Shown: piece by piece, positions 44,801 to 54,612 of the stretch
Numbering within the stretch: position 1 is the first letter of the stretch
Layout: every line of letters begins with the position of its first letter
Origin: Euptelea pleiosperma
Taxonomy: Eukaryota > Streptophyta > Magnoliopsida > Ranunculales > Eupteleaceae
Direction: 5' to 3'
DNA length: 64,000 nt
Assembly: GCA_035048495.1 (NCBI GenBank)
Contig: CM068545.1
Location: forward strand, 19,874,741 to 19,938,740
The notes under the pieces: model-generated
The model's input: only the letters and a program-made list of their open reading frames with translations
What the model was told of the DNA's origin: nothing
The model's database searches: none
Translations under genes and position numbers: made by a program

Positions 44801-45467
44801 AAAATAGTGAATCAAATTATTTTTTTGGGTAAGATCTGGGCGCGTGTGATTGGCCAAGCGTTCGAACTTGTTCTAGATATCTCAAACAATAGTAGATTGT
44901 CGGAGTTTGGCCAGTGAACCTTCATGGTCCTCATCTTCTAGCGTGCCAAAATGGATGCATAGGGCACAGGTTAACTCGTACCAAAAAGATCGACAATTGT
45001 CTTGCGCAGACCAAGGAATTGCATTGCCCCGTAAGTGAACTGAAGCGACATCAACTAGCTGATCGTTAGGGATGGCATTGAGTTGTTGAAACTATTGAGC
45101 ATAGAAAACCCATCCCTCAGGCTCGGTTACATCAAAGATATGGAAATCGATCCGGATACGTCGACCTTCGAAGCCTTGAAATTGCGTAGGAAATTTTTTT
45201 GCCGATTGTCTGGTGGAATTAAAAACCTGGGGCATCTTTCTGGTGGCGGAGGAGGCACAAGAGGTGGTTGCGCAGTCAGCCTTGCAACCGCGACCTGGAT
45301 TTTGATAATTGTATCGGTCAGTTCTGACATCTGGGAATCAAGTGAGGCATTGTTGATGATTACTAATTCGAGTTTGGTGCTGATGTGGTCGGCCTCATTG
45401 ATGGGGACGTCGATAGTGCTAAATAAGGGCGACCATAGGTACGAGGAAGAATAGCTTTGATACCAAT

Positions 45468-45726
45468 TGATAGAGTACTCCAAGCTACTCTATCATTAAC
45501 AATAGCTAATTTCTAACGTAAACTAAAGATAGTAGAATAATTCCTTTTTGAATCTCCTCCGAAGCGTTACAACTCTTCTATCGCTCTTGAAAGTTGAAAC
45601 AACTCCTAAGACTCATGTAACCCTAGGACTGCTTCAACTATGCAGTGGATACCAAGTTAAATACGGAAATAATTAACAAAACAAAACCAAATAACATAAA
45701 TAAGGAAATAAGGAAGAATCGCAACA
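45468..45726 (-). repeat. 5' LTR of the Gypsy element
   Basis: Plus-strand TGATAGAGTACTCCAAGC to GAAGAATCGCAACA. It has an extra ~45-bp piece near 45590 absent from the other LTR and lacks about 55 bp near its right end that the other LTR has. Confidence 0.85.
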
Positions 45727-45739
45727 TATTAACTCGAGA

Positions 45740-46600
45740 TTCCAACCAAAACTTCTTTCTCGAATAACAATCTCTTCTTTTCCAACTAAATTTAGAAGTT
45801 TAATATAAATCAATTACTATTCAAGTATCTTAAATATATTTTAATAATTTATTCTCCCAATAATCCATCTCTCTCTCTCTCCAAAAAGTACTCCCCAACG
45901 TACGCATCTCCTTCCAAAAATTATCTAAATTTATTTTTCCAGCAATTTAGTGAGTTAAGACCCTTTGATATTCCAACCAAAACATCTCTTCTTTCTTAAA
46001 TAACAAGCTTCACTTCTTAAAGGTGCCAGCTTGCTCAGTTGGTAAAGTTTGTGGGTGATGATACCATAGACCTAGGTTCAAAACTCGCCTTCCCGAGTTA
46101 CTGATCTCTTTAAAAATAGGCTTAACTAAAAAATAAAAAAAAAACCTCTGCTTCTTTTTCAACTATTTAATTATTTAGGACACTACTTTATATTTTTGAG
46201 TTTCTTTACTAAAACAAACACTCATGTTTCTCTCTCCAAAAACTCTCCTAACAACCCACGTCTCTCTACCTTAAAATCCCGCTACCATTAATGCAATTAT
46301 AAGATTTTTTTTTTTAAATAAACACCCCTCCGCGCTTTTGGATCTGAGTACCTCAGAAATAATGCTTGAATCCGACAATTGACAATGAACCCAAAAAAGG
46401 ACACTAATCCGACTCATAGAAACCACATATATCTCCCAAAATTTTTTCCAACAACCCACGACTCTCTACCCTAAAATCCCACTACATTTTATTACTTTTA
46501 ATTAATAAATTAAAAATAATACTTGAAAATAGATTGTTAGCAAAAGAGTCCTATGCAAAGACTCCCAAAAGTCACTATTTGCACAAATTTCTTAATTAAA
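45740..46600. other. AT-rich spacer with repeated CCAACCAAAAC and CTCTCCAAAAA words
   Basis: GATTCCAACCAAAAC occurs at about 45741 and 45973 (and left of the Gypsy element at 39494). ACAACCCACG.CTCTCTACC.TAAAATCCC.CTAC occurs at about 46252 and 46451. Apart from the SINE (46022-46144), nothing is classified. Confidence 0.4.
46022..46144 (+). mobile_element. tRNA-derived SINE
   Basis: Begins GGTGCCAGCTTGCTCAGTTGG with a pol III A-box-like TTGCTCAGTTGG (46031-46042) and a B-box-like GGTTCAAAACTC (46075-46086), spaced as in a tRNA. It ends in an A-rich tail (TAAAAAATAAAAAAAAAA). Foldable D- and T-arm sequence is degenerate, so it is not a functional tRNA. No perfect target duplication was found. 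Confidence 0.7.
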
Positions 46601-46964
46601 TTCCACTTAACTAAATAATCAATTTTATTTAATCTCTTTGCTCTCCACTACCCCAAACGCGTCTCCAAAAATCTCTCTCCAAAATGTCTCTTCTTTTCTT
46701 GATGCAAGGACTCCCAATGTATGGTGGCGACGTTAGTTTAACGACCATATATAATCATTCATCCTGCTCCAAAGAAAACGTTAAATAGTAGGAAACTTCC
46801 GTCCTTATTTCAAATTTCAATTCAGAGTATCTGACGGATATTTTAAGACCTCGACTTGACAACACTCTCATCAACCGTACACTTTTTGGGACTACTACAA
46901 GTTTGCCATGGCAAAAACTCACATCGAAACGTATTCATCTTTCTTATGAATTTTTTTTAAGGGT

Positions 46965-47115
46965 CGGGCTCCAGTGACAGGCTCCTATTACAGGACACTG
47001 TATGAGCCACGTGGTACACTCTTAGAGGACTCTGACTGTATGGATGTTTGGCACTTTGGCCAATCCCTAGGTGGACCTACAAACCAAATTAAATCAGCCT
47101 GATTAGTGATTTCTA
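46965..47115. repeat. Half copy of the CCACGTGG / ATCAGCCTGATTAGTG MITE
   Basis: ATGAGCCACGTGGTACACTCTTAGAGGA, GTATGGATGTTTGGC, GGTGGACCTACAAACC and ATCAGCCTGATTAGTGATTTC are collinear with 7110-7230. The right arm is absent; copy B of the segmental duplication starts immediately after. Confidence 0.6.
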
Positions 47116-47121
47116 GGCGTG

Positions 47122-47765
47122 CTGAAAGCGTCGTACATAATAGGTTCTGGTTTTGGGTACATTAATGACTACCCAAACTGGAGCCCCGACCCGCTTACAC
47201 CCATAACGTGCCGTTAGCAAAATGGTCCCCGAGAATGTTTGCCCTCGCACGTTAAGGAGGATTTCATATACTTTTTCTAACTTCAGGAGGAAACAAAAAA
47301 TAATCCATTACTTGGAGAAGAAGAAAGGAAATTTGCAATTTGATCACTCCAATACTTATTCTCGCACTTGATAGTCCGGGGATTACTCGAATGCTTCCTT
47401 CTTATAGCTTCACAAGATAAACATGATCACAAGCGTCATTCAAAGGGACGGTTAGGATCTAACGATCCAACATCTTATCAAACAATAGTCGTATTTAGGA
47501 AAGAAAGCCATGTCCATCTTCCTCAATGGACCATAACTACATTGTCTATGTAGGCCCACTAAGGTCAATCTTATTTTATTATCATTTTCCAAGTTTATAT
47601 CTCTAGATCAGTAGGTTAAGATCATCCTGATAGTCTGATATTTGGATAATGTCAACCCCATCATTTGAACGGTTCAGATCAATAAGTTAACGATAATTAA
47701 TCATGGCCCACCCCATCATTTAAGATCTCATCACAAAAAGGATTCATGTAGACGTTTTCCATCTG
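47122..47765. repeat. Copy B of the ~630-bp segmental duplication, upstream of the DUF7705 gene
   Basis: Same order of blocks as 38841-39461. It ends about 395 bp before the DUF7705-gene ATG, so it is probably part of that gene's promoter or upstream region. Confidence 0.9.
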
Positions 47766-48160
47766 ATTGATTATATTATAAAGAAGCAAGCCCACCGTCC
47801 CTCCTATACTTATGGGATCACTTCCCTCATGAGTCATGAGGATCTTTCGTGAATTGTGGGCCCTCTGACCCTCTCACAAGGAGGTGTACCGTACGCTTTA
47901 GTTTCATGTTGGATCGAATAGTAAACATAAACTAATGAACTCCACCACCCTCATATATATCTACTTATCCATAATTTTAGGACGTCTCATGCACTTGAAA
48001 CGTGAGATTTCTTACCAACCAGAGAGAATTTGAATAAAATGAATCATTTGGATATAATCAATTATCTAAACAGGTTTAAAGTTGCTCCCACCTTCACTTC
48101 TAGCACAAATTTCATTGTTCAAGCCAAGTGTTACAAACCAAGCTGGTTTGATTGCCTGCG
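47766..48160 (+). promoter_or_regulatory. Proximal upstream region / 5' UTR of the DUF7705 gene
   Basis: Contains TATATTATAAAG (about 47771) and CTCATATATATC (about 47951) as possible TATA-type elements. An upstream ATG at 48039 opens a frame that overlaps the main ATG in another phase to 48278, so transcription probably starts after it, or it acts as an overlapping uORF. Confidence 0.35.
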
Positions 48161-51100
48161 ATGGAGAAATGGAGGAATTTATGTTGCTTTTTTCTTCATC
48201 TTGGTCTTTCTCTATATGGGTTGTTTTCTGTTTCCGTCGGAACGGATTATATTTCTGCGGTCGGCGATCCGGGGATGAAACGAGATAGTCTTAGAGTAGC
48301 GATCGAGGCATGGAACCAGTGCAATGAGGTTGGTGAAGAAGCTCCTAACATGGGCAGCCCGAGGGCTGCCGATTGCTTCGACGTCTACCGTGCTTCATCG
48401 CAGGGTGAGGTTCCATTTCAATTTACTTTGGTTCCATTCCATTTCAGTGTTTTTGCAACTTTTAATTGTTGAGGATTTTTTATTGATATTCTCTCAATTT
48501 TTGGCAGCTGGGTTCTTGTATATTACTATATATTTTGTAGAGTTGGCGCATGAAATGTCTGGATCTGTATATCATGGATTAAAAATGGCCGTTATAATGA
48601 AAATAACGACTGTTATAACGGATTCGGACCTCCCCCATTACGTTGTGTGCCGTTTTAATGCTCAGAAAATAATGGCCGTTATTATCCGTTATTTTTCTGT
48701 TATAACGAAAATAACGACCATTATTTTCTGAAAAGAAAAGTATTAAAAAAAAGTCAGTTATTTCTGTTATTTTCCATTATTTTTCCATTTTTTTTAAAAG
48801 AAAGTTTATTGAAAATTTGAAATTTATTTAAATTTAAAATTCAAATTTTGAATTTTGGCTCCACCCTTTTCCGTTTTTTCCCATGCGTTATAATCCGTTA
48901 TAACGAACATTATAAGGGAACGAAAAAATGGTAACACCCCCAGTCCGTTATACCATTATAACGGCCCCTTTTAAACCTTGCTATAGATATCCGACTTTGA
49001 ACATTTCGACCCAGATCAGGATCCAACTCAGATTCATAACATGTGTTCCTATTCCAAACAATTATATGTATGTGAAGGTCCAGATCCATAGATGGATATA
49101 CGGGTCGGAACTAATCCAACGACCCAGATCCAACTGGGGGGTTAGATTACTTGGATCCATATCCACCCATTTTAAATTTGGATCCTATGTTAATAATCAG
49201 GGTTGGTAGTCCTTAGTTTCACATGGTTAGATCCTAAATCCATATGGACTAAGTGACTAGCATCTCAAGAATTTAAGATCCAACGGTGTGGACCAGTACT
49301 TTGGTTGAGCCATGTGTACGGTATGAGATGTAGAGCATCCCAATGCTCTTTCCAATAGCAGCTTATATTTTCTCATTGATTTAATGCAAATATGTTAAAT
49401 TTTTTTGTTTATTATTCAGGAGGGGAGCAGTGCAACCTCTGCAAATCGATCCCCTACATGTTAGTCCACAAGGTCACAGAACAAGACAACAAGTTAGGGA
49501 TAGGGGACCCTTTTCTTGGAGGGCAACCAGAGGCCCTAGCCAATGTAGACCTTTATGCCGCCGAGAAAGAACAGTATTTGGGTTCGAAATGCCAGGTCGA
49601 CGACACCCCGAATCCATGGCAGTTTTGGATGATCATGCTCAAGAGTGGCAACATGGACACATATGCTGCTTTGTGCCCCAATAATGGCAAGAAGGTTGGA
49701 CCCTACGGTCCAGATTCTAGGTTCCCATGCTTTGGTAAAGGGTGCATGAACCAACCATTGATCTTCCACAATTACACCACTTTACAAGGGCCTAACATGA
49801 CTACACTAAGGGGAAGCTTTTATGGGTCCTGGGACTTGGATGCTGATTTGAGTAAGGGAATGGTAGGAAACATTTCTTACTACTCAGTAACTTGGAAGAA
49901 GGAAATAGGGAAAGGAAGTTGGATCTTCCATCATGTATTAAGAACGTCGACGAAGTATCCATGGTTGATGCTCTACCTGAGGTCCGACGCCACCACTGGA
50001 TTTTCCGGTGGTTACCATTATCCAACGAGGGGGATGTCGAAGATCGTAAGTAGTAATTTTCTTTTAAAATACACCAGGAAATCGAAGTCGTTCACAAATA
50101 ATGGGAACTACTGTGTAAGGTTGTGTTATATAATGGCGCATTTCATGATAATAACCATCTGATCCCTTTGTATGTGTCGCAGATCACTTTTTTTTATACC
50201 ACGGGTATCCAGGCCTCTTAGAGCACCTCCCAAAGATGGCCAACTAAACACCACCTCCTCAAAACTAATATCCTTCCCTCCTCATACAGTTTGACCCAAA
50301 AAAACAAGACCTCTAATTTCCAACAAAAGAGCTTTTAGGGAAGAACTTTTACCCTCAAAGACCCTACTGTTGCGTTCTTTCCAAATACCCCACAAAATAG
50401 CCAACGGGATAAGGGCCCACAGCCTCTTCCTGAGACGGCCAAGAGCCTTGCAATGCCAACCTAAAAATACTCTCTTTTGGGTATATGTGTATTCATTTAG
50501 TACTAACATGAGAATTATTGCAGATTCCAGAGTCACCAAATTTTAAGGTGAGGTTCACCTTGAATGTGGTTAAAGGAGGGGGTCCTAGCAGCCAGTTCTA
50601 CCTAATGGACATGGGTAGCTGTTGGAAGAACAATGGTCAACCTTGCGATGGTGATGTGACAACTGACGTCACCCGATATAGCGAGATGATCCTCAATCCC
50701 AATGTGACTGGTTGGTGCTCCCCCACCAACCTGAATGTGTGCCCACCTTACCACACCTTTCCTAATGGAACACGCGTTCATCGTAGTGACACCACTAACT
50801 ACCCACATAATGCATATCACTTGTATTGTTCTCCTGGGAATGGTGAACACCTTGAGGAACCGAACAACCTCTGCGATCCGTATAGCAATCCTCAACCACA
50901 AGAGATAATGCAGATACTACCGCACCCAGTCTGGGGTGACTACGGATACCCTACGAAACAAGGTGAAGGTTGGATCGGAGATTCGAGGACTTGGGAGTTG
51001 GATGTGGGGAGGTTGTCCCAGTCACTCTATTTCTACCAGGTCTTTACTTCTTAATCCTCACCTTCCTTGATTTTGCATCTGTTAAAACTTAATATGTCGT

Positions 51101-51392
51101 GGTCAATGATATATAAAATAGTCAGTTAATCGGATTGCTAGATTGAGCTTAACATGTTCTACCTCCAATGAGTTGAACTGTCAGGATTGATGAATCAATA
51201 GGCTACGTAAATATTATTATTAAAACTTAATTCTAACTATAAACATTACATATATTTGTGCAGGATCCGGGAACACCGCCAGCAAGAAGACAATGGCCAT
51301 CTATCGACTTAGGAACTGAGATTTATAAAAGCTCAGATCAGGTAGTAGAGTGGACTGTTAGTGATTTCGACATCATCGTGCCTAAAGAATGA
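48161..51392 (+). CDS. Secreted cysteine-rich plant protein of unknown function (DUF7705-type), 4 exons
   Basis: Exons 48161-48404, 49420-50045, 50524-51039 and 51264-51392 join in frame to 504 codons plus TGA, all with GT-AG borders. MEKWRNLCCFFLHLGLSLYG is a signal peptide, mature chain from about residue 26 (TDYISAVGDPGMKRD). Recognisable family blocks: VAIEAWNQCNEVGEEAPNMG, DTPNPWQFWMIMLKSGN, PCFGKGCMNQP, FSGGYHYPTRGM, FYLMDMGSCWKNNGQPCDGD, LPHPVWGDYGYPTKQGEGW and YFYQDPGTPPARRQWPS. About 16 cysteines and several N-glycosylation sequons (NYT, NMT, NIS, NVT, NGT) fit passage through the secretory pathway. There is no C-terminal hydrophobic anchor. I know this as a conserved land-plant family without assigned activity; the domain number is from memory. 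Intron 1 holds a CAAGG MITE and intron 2 a LINE scrap; exons are intact. Confidence 0.88.
48573..48980. mobile_element. hAT-like CAAGG MITE, TTATAACGG-word, in DUF7705 intron 1
   Basis: Starts CATGGATTAAAAATGGCC and ends CCCCTTTTAAACCTTG. Interior repeats CGTTATAACG and TTATTTTC words, including CGTTATACCATTATAACGG near the right end, as in other copies. Flanks CTGTATAT and CTATAGAT match at six of eight bases, an eroded 8-bp duplication. Confidence 0.78.
48981..49230. repeat. GATCCAACCC/GGATCC-word patch in DUF7705 intron 1
   Basis: Contains ATATCCGACTTTG, GACCCAGATCAGGATCC, GACCCAGATCCAACTGG and GGATCCATATCCACCC. Same style as 1517-1817. No clear termini. Confidence 0.4.
50190..50475 (-). 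pseudogene. LINE 3'-region fragment in DUF7705 intron 2
   Basis: Minus-strand frame reads RKRLWALIPLAILWGIWKER and NSRVFEGKSSSLKALLLEI, the C-terminal conserved region of plant LINE reverse transcriptases (W...P.AI.W.IW.ERN.R.F). It is antisense to the gene and fills most of the 478-bp intron. Confidence 0.75.
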
Positions 51393-51875
51393 AATTAAGG
51401 GAAAATATATCAGATTACAAGTTTTTTTTTTTTTCATGTTACCCTCTCCCACAGAAAATATTATTTAGGATTGGAATTTATTCCCTTAAAGGTTTAAAGG
51501 GTTTTCATGCAAAGACTTGAATGAACCCCAATGGTAGTTGAACTTAAATGTGAATATTACTTATGTTGGTTAAATTTTTAGTCATATTTGCTCATGTTTG
51601 AGAACATATCTCATGGTTAAATGAGTAAAATGACTAAGTGATCTAGTGGGTTCCAACATTTACCATTTAAACATTTGAACATGCAAAGTTTTAGTCTTAA
51701 TTGATTATGTGTGAGTACATATTTAATGGTTCACGAGTGGGTTCCAAGATTTATCATTTGAATATATTTTTTGATAAGTATAAAATATATATTAGATGGA
51801 GACCTTTAGAGGGCTGAGGAAGCCTACCAAAATTCGTAATAAATTACAAAGAGAAATCCAAAACAACTATAATAA
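51393..51875. other. 3' flank of the DUF7705 gene
   Basis: AT-rich with poly-T (51422-51434). No polyadenylation signal could be picked with confidence and no other feature is seen. Confidence 0.4.
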
Positions 51876-52703
51876 GGTTGCGTTTGTTTTTTACAAATGT
51901 GCGCGCATTGACGCTGTTGTGCGCAACTTAACCAAAAAATGTGTGTTTGTTTGCACCAATGTGCACAACTCACAATGTGCACCAGGGCCCTCAATGTCCA
52001 CCAATGCACGTGTTGCAACACTAACCCCCGTTGAGAATCGGAACACGCGCCGTTGTGCCATAAAACATACTTATGGTGCATCACACGGTGCATCACATTA
52101 TATTTAAAAATAATTTTTAATATATTGTATATATTATATATTATATAAAATAATATATATGATATATTATTATATTATAATATTATAATAATAATATTAA
52201 TATTATATAATAATATAATATAATATTATTATATTAATTTTATAATATTATTATATTAATTTTATAATATTATTAATAATATTATAATATTAATATAATA
52301 CATTATTATTAATAATATATTAATATTCATTATAATATTAATATAATATTAATAATATCAAATATTATGTAATAATATACTATAATATAATATTAATAAT
52401 ATTGATATTATCATATGATATAGTATTATAATTTTATATGTATATCTAGAAACAAAATGTCCAAATCGAGTCCACCTAGCAGTCCAAAAATGTTAATATA
52501 CATTTTATATAATGTAGCGTGATACACTGAATCGAGCGCAACATGCACCGTTATTTGCACAAACAAACACACATAATTTGTTTCACGCGCGATTTATTAA
52601 ATCCTTCCAAACGCCTAACATTCGAAGTCGCACACGTTGAAAGTGCGCGGGTTCTGAAGCGCGCACCTCCTGAAACATATGTGAAAAAAAAACAAACGCA
52701 GCT
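51876..52703. mobile_element. PIF/Harbinger-like MITE with AT-only core, TAA TSD
   Basis: Left end GGTTGCGTTTGTTTTTTACA and complement of right end AGCTGCGTTTGTTTTTTTTT, flanked by TAA (51873-51875 and 52704-52706). The arms contain GTGCGCGC and CAACATGCACCGTT/GTGCACAACTC words. The core, about 52100-52445, is almost pure A/T, made of ATAATATT-type words and nearly free of G and C. Open frames in the arms are not genes. Confidence 0.7.
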
Positions 52704-52739
52704 TAAAAGATAAGAGCAACACCAAATATCCCAACAATC

Positions 52740-53110
52740 ACCTACCACTAATCTCTCCCCCTATTAACCAGATTGGACCAAATTTGAAGATATTATCCTC
52801 GAAGGAAACACATTTCCCTTCCTCGTATAACTTAATCCAAATGTAAACCAACGCCTTGATCTCAAAGATAAGCTACTCCAATTGAAGATTTTTGCTTTCA
52901 AACACCCTGTTATTCCTCTCCCTCCACAGCACCACATATATAACTGCTAAAAGTGTCAAAGCCCACATCCTCCTCCCAGGTCTACCAAGCCCCTTCCCTC
53001 TCCAAGCAAAAAATAACTCTTTAATCGACTTAGGAGTTGCCCTAAACACCCCCAAACTCTCTGAGTAATCATGTTCAAATGAACCATGCACTTCTACAAT
53101 GTAAAAACAA
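52740..53110 (-). pseudogene. LINE 3'-region fragment
   Basis: The minus strand reads FFAWRGKGLGRPGRRMWALTLLAVIY.VLWRERNNRVFE and a following QLE. It is homologous in layout to the fragment at 50190-50475. Frames are interrupted. Confidence 0.7.
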
Positions 53111-53689
53111 GTGAACTAATTCCCCTTTATATAGCGTAGGGGATAGTGATCCAAAACTCTTACTCCTCTCTTCATGAAAATTCATAGTTTGAAGTCTACC
53201 TCAAATCACGCAACACGCTAAAATGTACTTTGAACGGAGCTCTACAACCCCAATCACTAATGGGGGCGATTATGTCCATATTTTGACCTTATTATCAAAA
53301 TTGCCCTTTTGGTTTAAATTTCCTATTTTGCCACTTCGTTAGAACATTTTTTATACCAAAAGGCAATTTTTGGCAAAATTGCCCCTGCCCCTTTCTCTAA
53401 CTAATTACCCTAAAAATTTAAATGAAAAAGGTAACCACTAATTAATGACCCTATACTTTCTACCTGTTTTTCTAAAAAAAAAAAAGTTTCTTTCCATCCA
53501 AGCTTCTCTTTTTTAATTCGCCCCTCCATTTTTATATTCTCAATCTCCTTCTCTACTATTTTTTTTCTCTTTCATCCGGCCTACTCTTTCTACTCTTCAT
53601 GCAAATTTTGTGGCAAGTATTCAAAGATTAAAAATCAATTGAAACCAGAATGATGAGTTGTTGGAAAAAAAAGGTTCATATTCATTAAA
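53111..53689. other. Intergenic, nothing recognised
   Basis: Contains TTTTGGCAAAATTGCCCC-like text and pyrimidine-rich tracts but no gene. Confidence 0.4.
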
Positions 53690-54015
53690 TCTTGTTGGAA
53701 CTAAAGACAATTACATTTTAAGAGACATAACTTAAATATCCAATTGAGAAATCGTGTAATACATTGGAAATCTTTCTTCAAGATTTACAATAGTTATCTC
53801 ATTACTTTTGTCAAGATTCTAACATTATGGGCTTCAAAATTATGTAAGAACTCTAAATACATACAAAGTGATGAGGTTTACTATAGGAGAGCTACAAATG
53901 ATTGATTCTCCTATTATAAGAGAATTTTTCAACGCTTGGAGCATAGATATTGAGTATCGACATTAGAGATGACCCATTGCAAATGGATCCCTCCGAGTTA
54001 GTATGGATGAATGCT

Positions 54016-54235
54016 AGCATCAAGAAAATACGGATTTAGCGACTTTTACCGTCGGCCAGAGAACATCATTGCTATTGTTAGTTATAGCGACGGTCACAAA
54101 TCGAATTGTCGCTAAAAGTCAAGACACAAGTTCGCGGGAAGTTTAGGTGGGAAAATTTGGGGTCTATAGCGATGTGTTTACGTTGACCGTTGGTATACAT
54201 GACTTTTACTGACGGATGAGTCCATGGGAGACACT
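54016..54235. mobile_element. CACTA-like terminal fragment with TAGCGACGG subterminal words
   Basis: CATCAAGAAAATACGGATTT followed by AGCGACTTTTACCGTCGG, ATAGCGACGGTCAC, GTCGCTAAAAGTC and CTATAGCGATG matches the style of plant CACTA ends (CACTACAAGAAAA then subterminal repeats). The opposite end and a 3-bp duplication were not found. Confidence 0.4.
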
Positions 54236-54329
54236 TCGGGTAGATATGGGGGCATATTATGAGATTCAGGTGGTAACGCCATGTTAGCATTTGCAGGTGG
54301 GAGTGTTAGAGTTTTGTTATCGATCATGA

Positions 54330-54612
54330 ACTTCAAGTGATATCCAAGGGTCTACAAATTGTGATTTCTAGAGATGTTAAGAAGATTCCGGTGGCAATTG
54401 ATTCTTCTCAGGCCTTGGGTATAATCACTAGAAAGTTTAGTGTCCTTTGGCAAGCTCGTCAAATAATTAGATACATCAACCTGCAAGATTGGACTCACTT
54501 TCAAGAAATTACTATATGGCATGTTTTTAGAGAAACGAATAGGGCAATTAATCTGCTAGCTTCTTTTACTAATCCCCTTGGTTGTAACTTATTGTACCCT
54601 CAGTCTTTTTAA
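54330..54612 (+). pseudogene. RNase H-like remnant of a LINE
   Basis: The plus frame gives VAIDSSQALGIIT, QIIRYINLQDWTHFQEITIW and HVFRETNRAINLLAS, the RVT_3 (RNase H) domain seen at the C terminus of plant LINEs (D...W....HV.RE.N.AAD.LA). Only the last part is present and it ends at TAA near 54612. Confidence 0.65.

Larger units (their letters stand above)
39531..45726 (-). mobile_element. Decayed Gypsy (Ty3) retrotransposon, antisense, with nested insertions
   Basis: LTRs at 39531-39793 and 45468-45726; TATT (4-5 bp) at both flanks (39527-39530 and 45727-45730). PBS on the minus strand is TTGGTATCAAAGC (45454-45466). Minus-strand remnants from right to left: Gag (45483 to about 44700), a zinc-knuckle-like FNCDEQFMPRHRCKR near 44490, aspartic protease region with YDIVLGIEWLKTLDTI (about 44080), RT/RNase H pieces (YDKEMLAVLFFSLQ near 42780), integrase core (FIRDVAKLHGMPRSLVSDRD, about 42000), integrase C-terminal DWVFLRLQPYRQ..KLSPRFYG (about 41080) and chromo-like VLVQWEGL (about 39910). 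Stops and frameshifts abound. Nested: a Harbinger-like MITE (40055-40933) and a probable solo LTR (about 41460-41890). Confidence 0.9.

Noticed and set aside
46022..46096. A tRNA gene
   Set aside because: A and B boxes are present but arms do not pair well and an A-rich tail follows; a SINE explains it better.
48039..48278. 80-codon frame overlapping the DUF7705 start
   Set aside because: Out of frame with the conserved protein; at most an overlapping uORF. The signal peptide and family blocks read only from 48161.
52100..52445. Organelle-derived or origin-like AT-rich DNA
   Set aside because: The AT tract is bounded by the inverted arms and TAA duplication of a MITE, which explains it without an origin.
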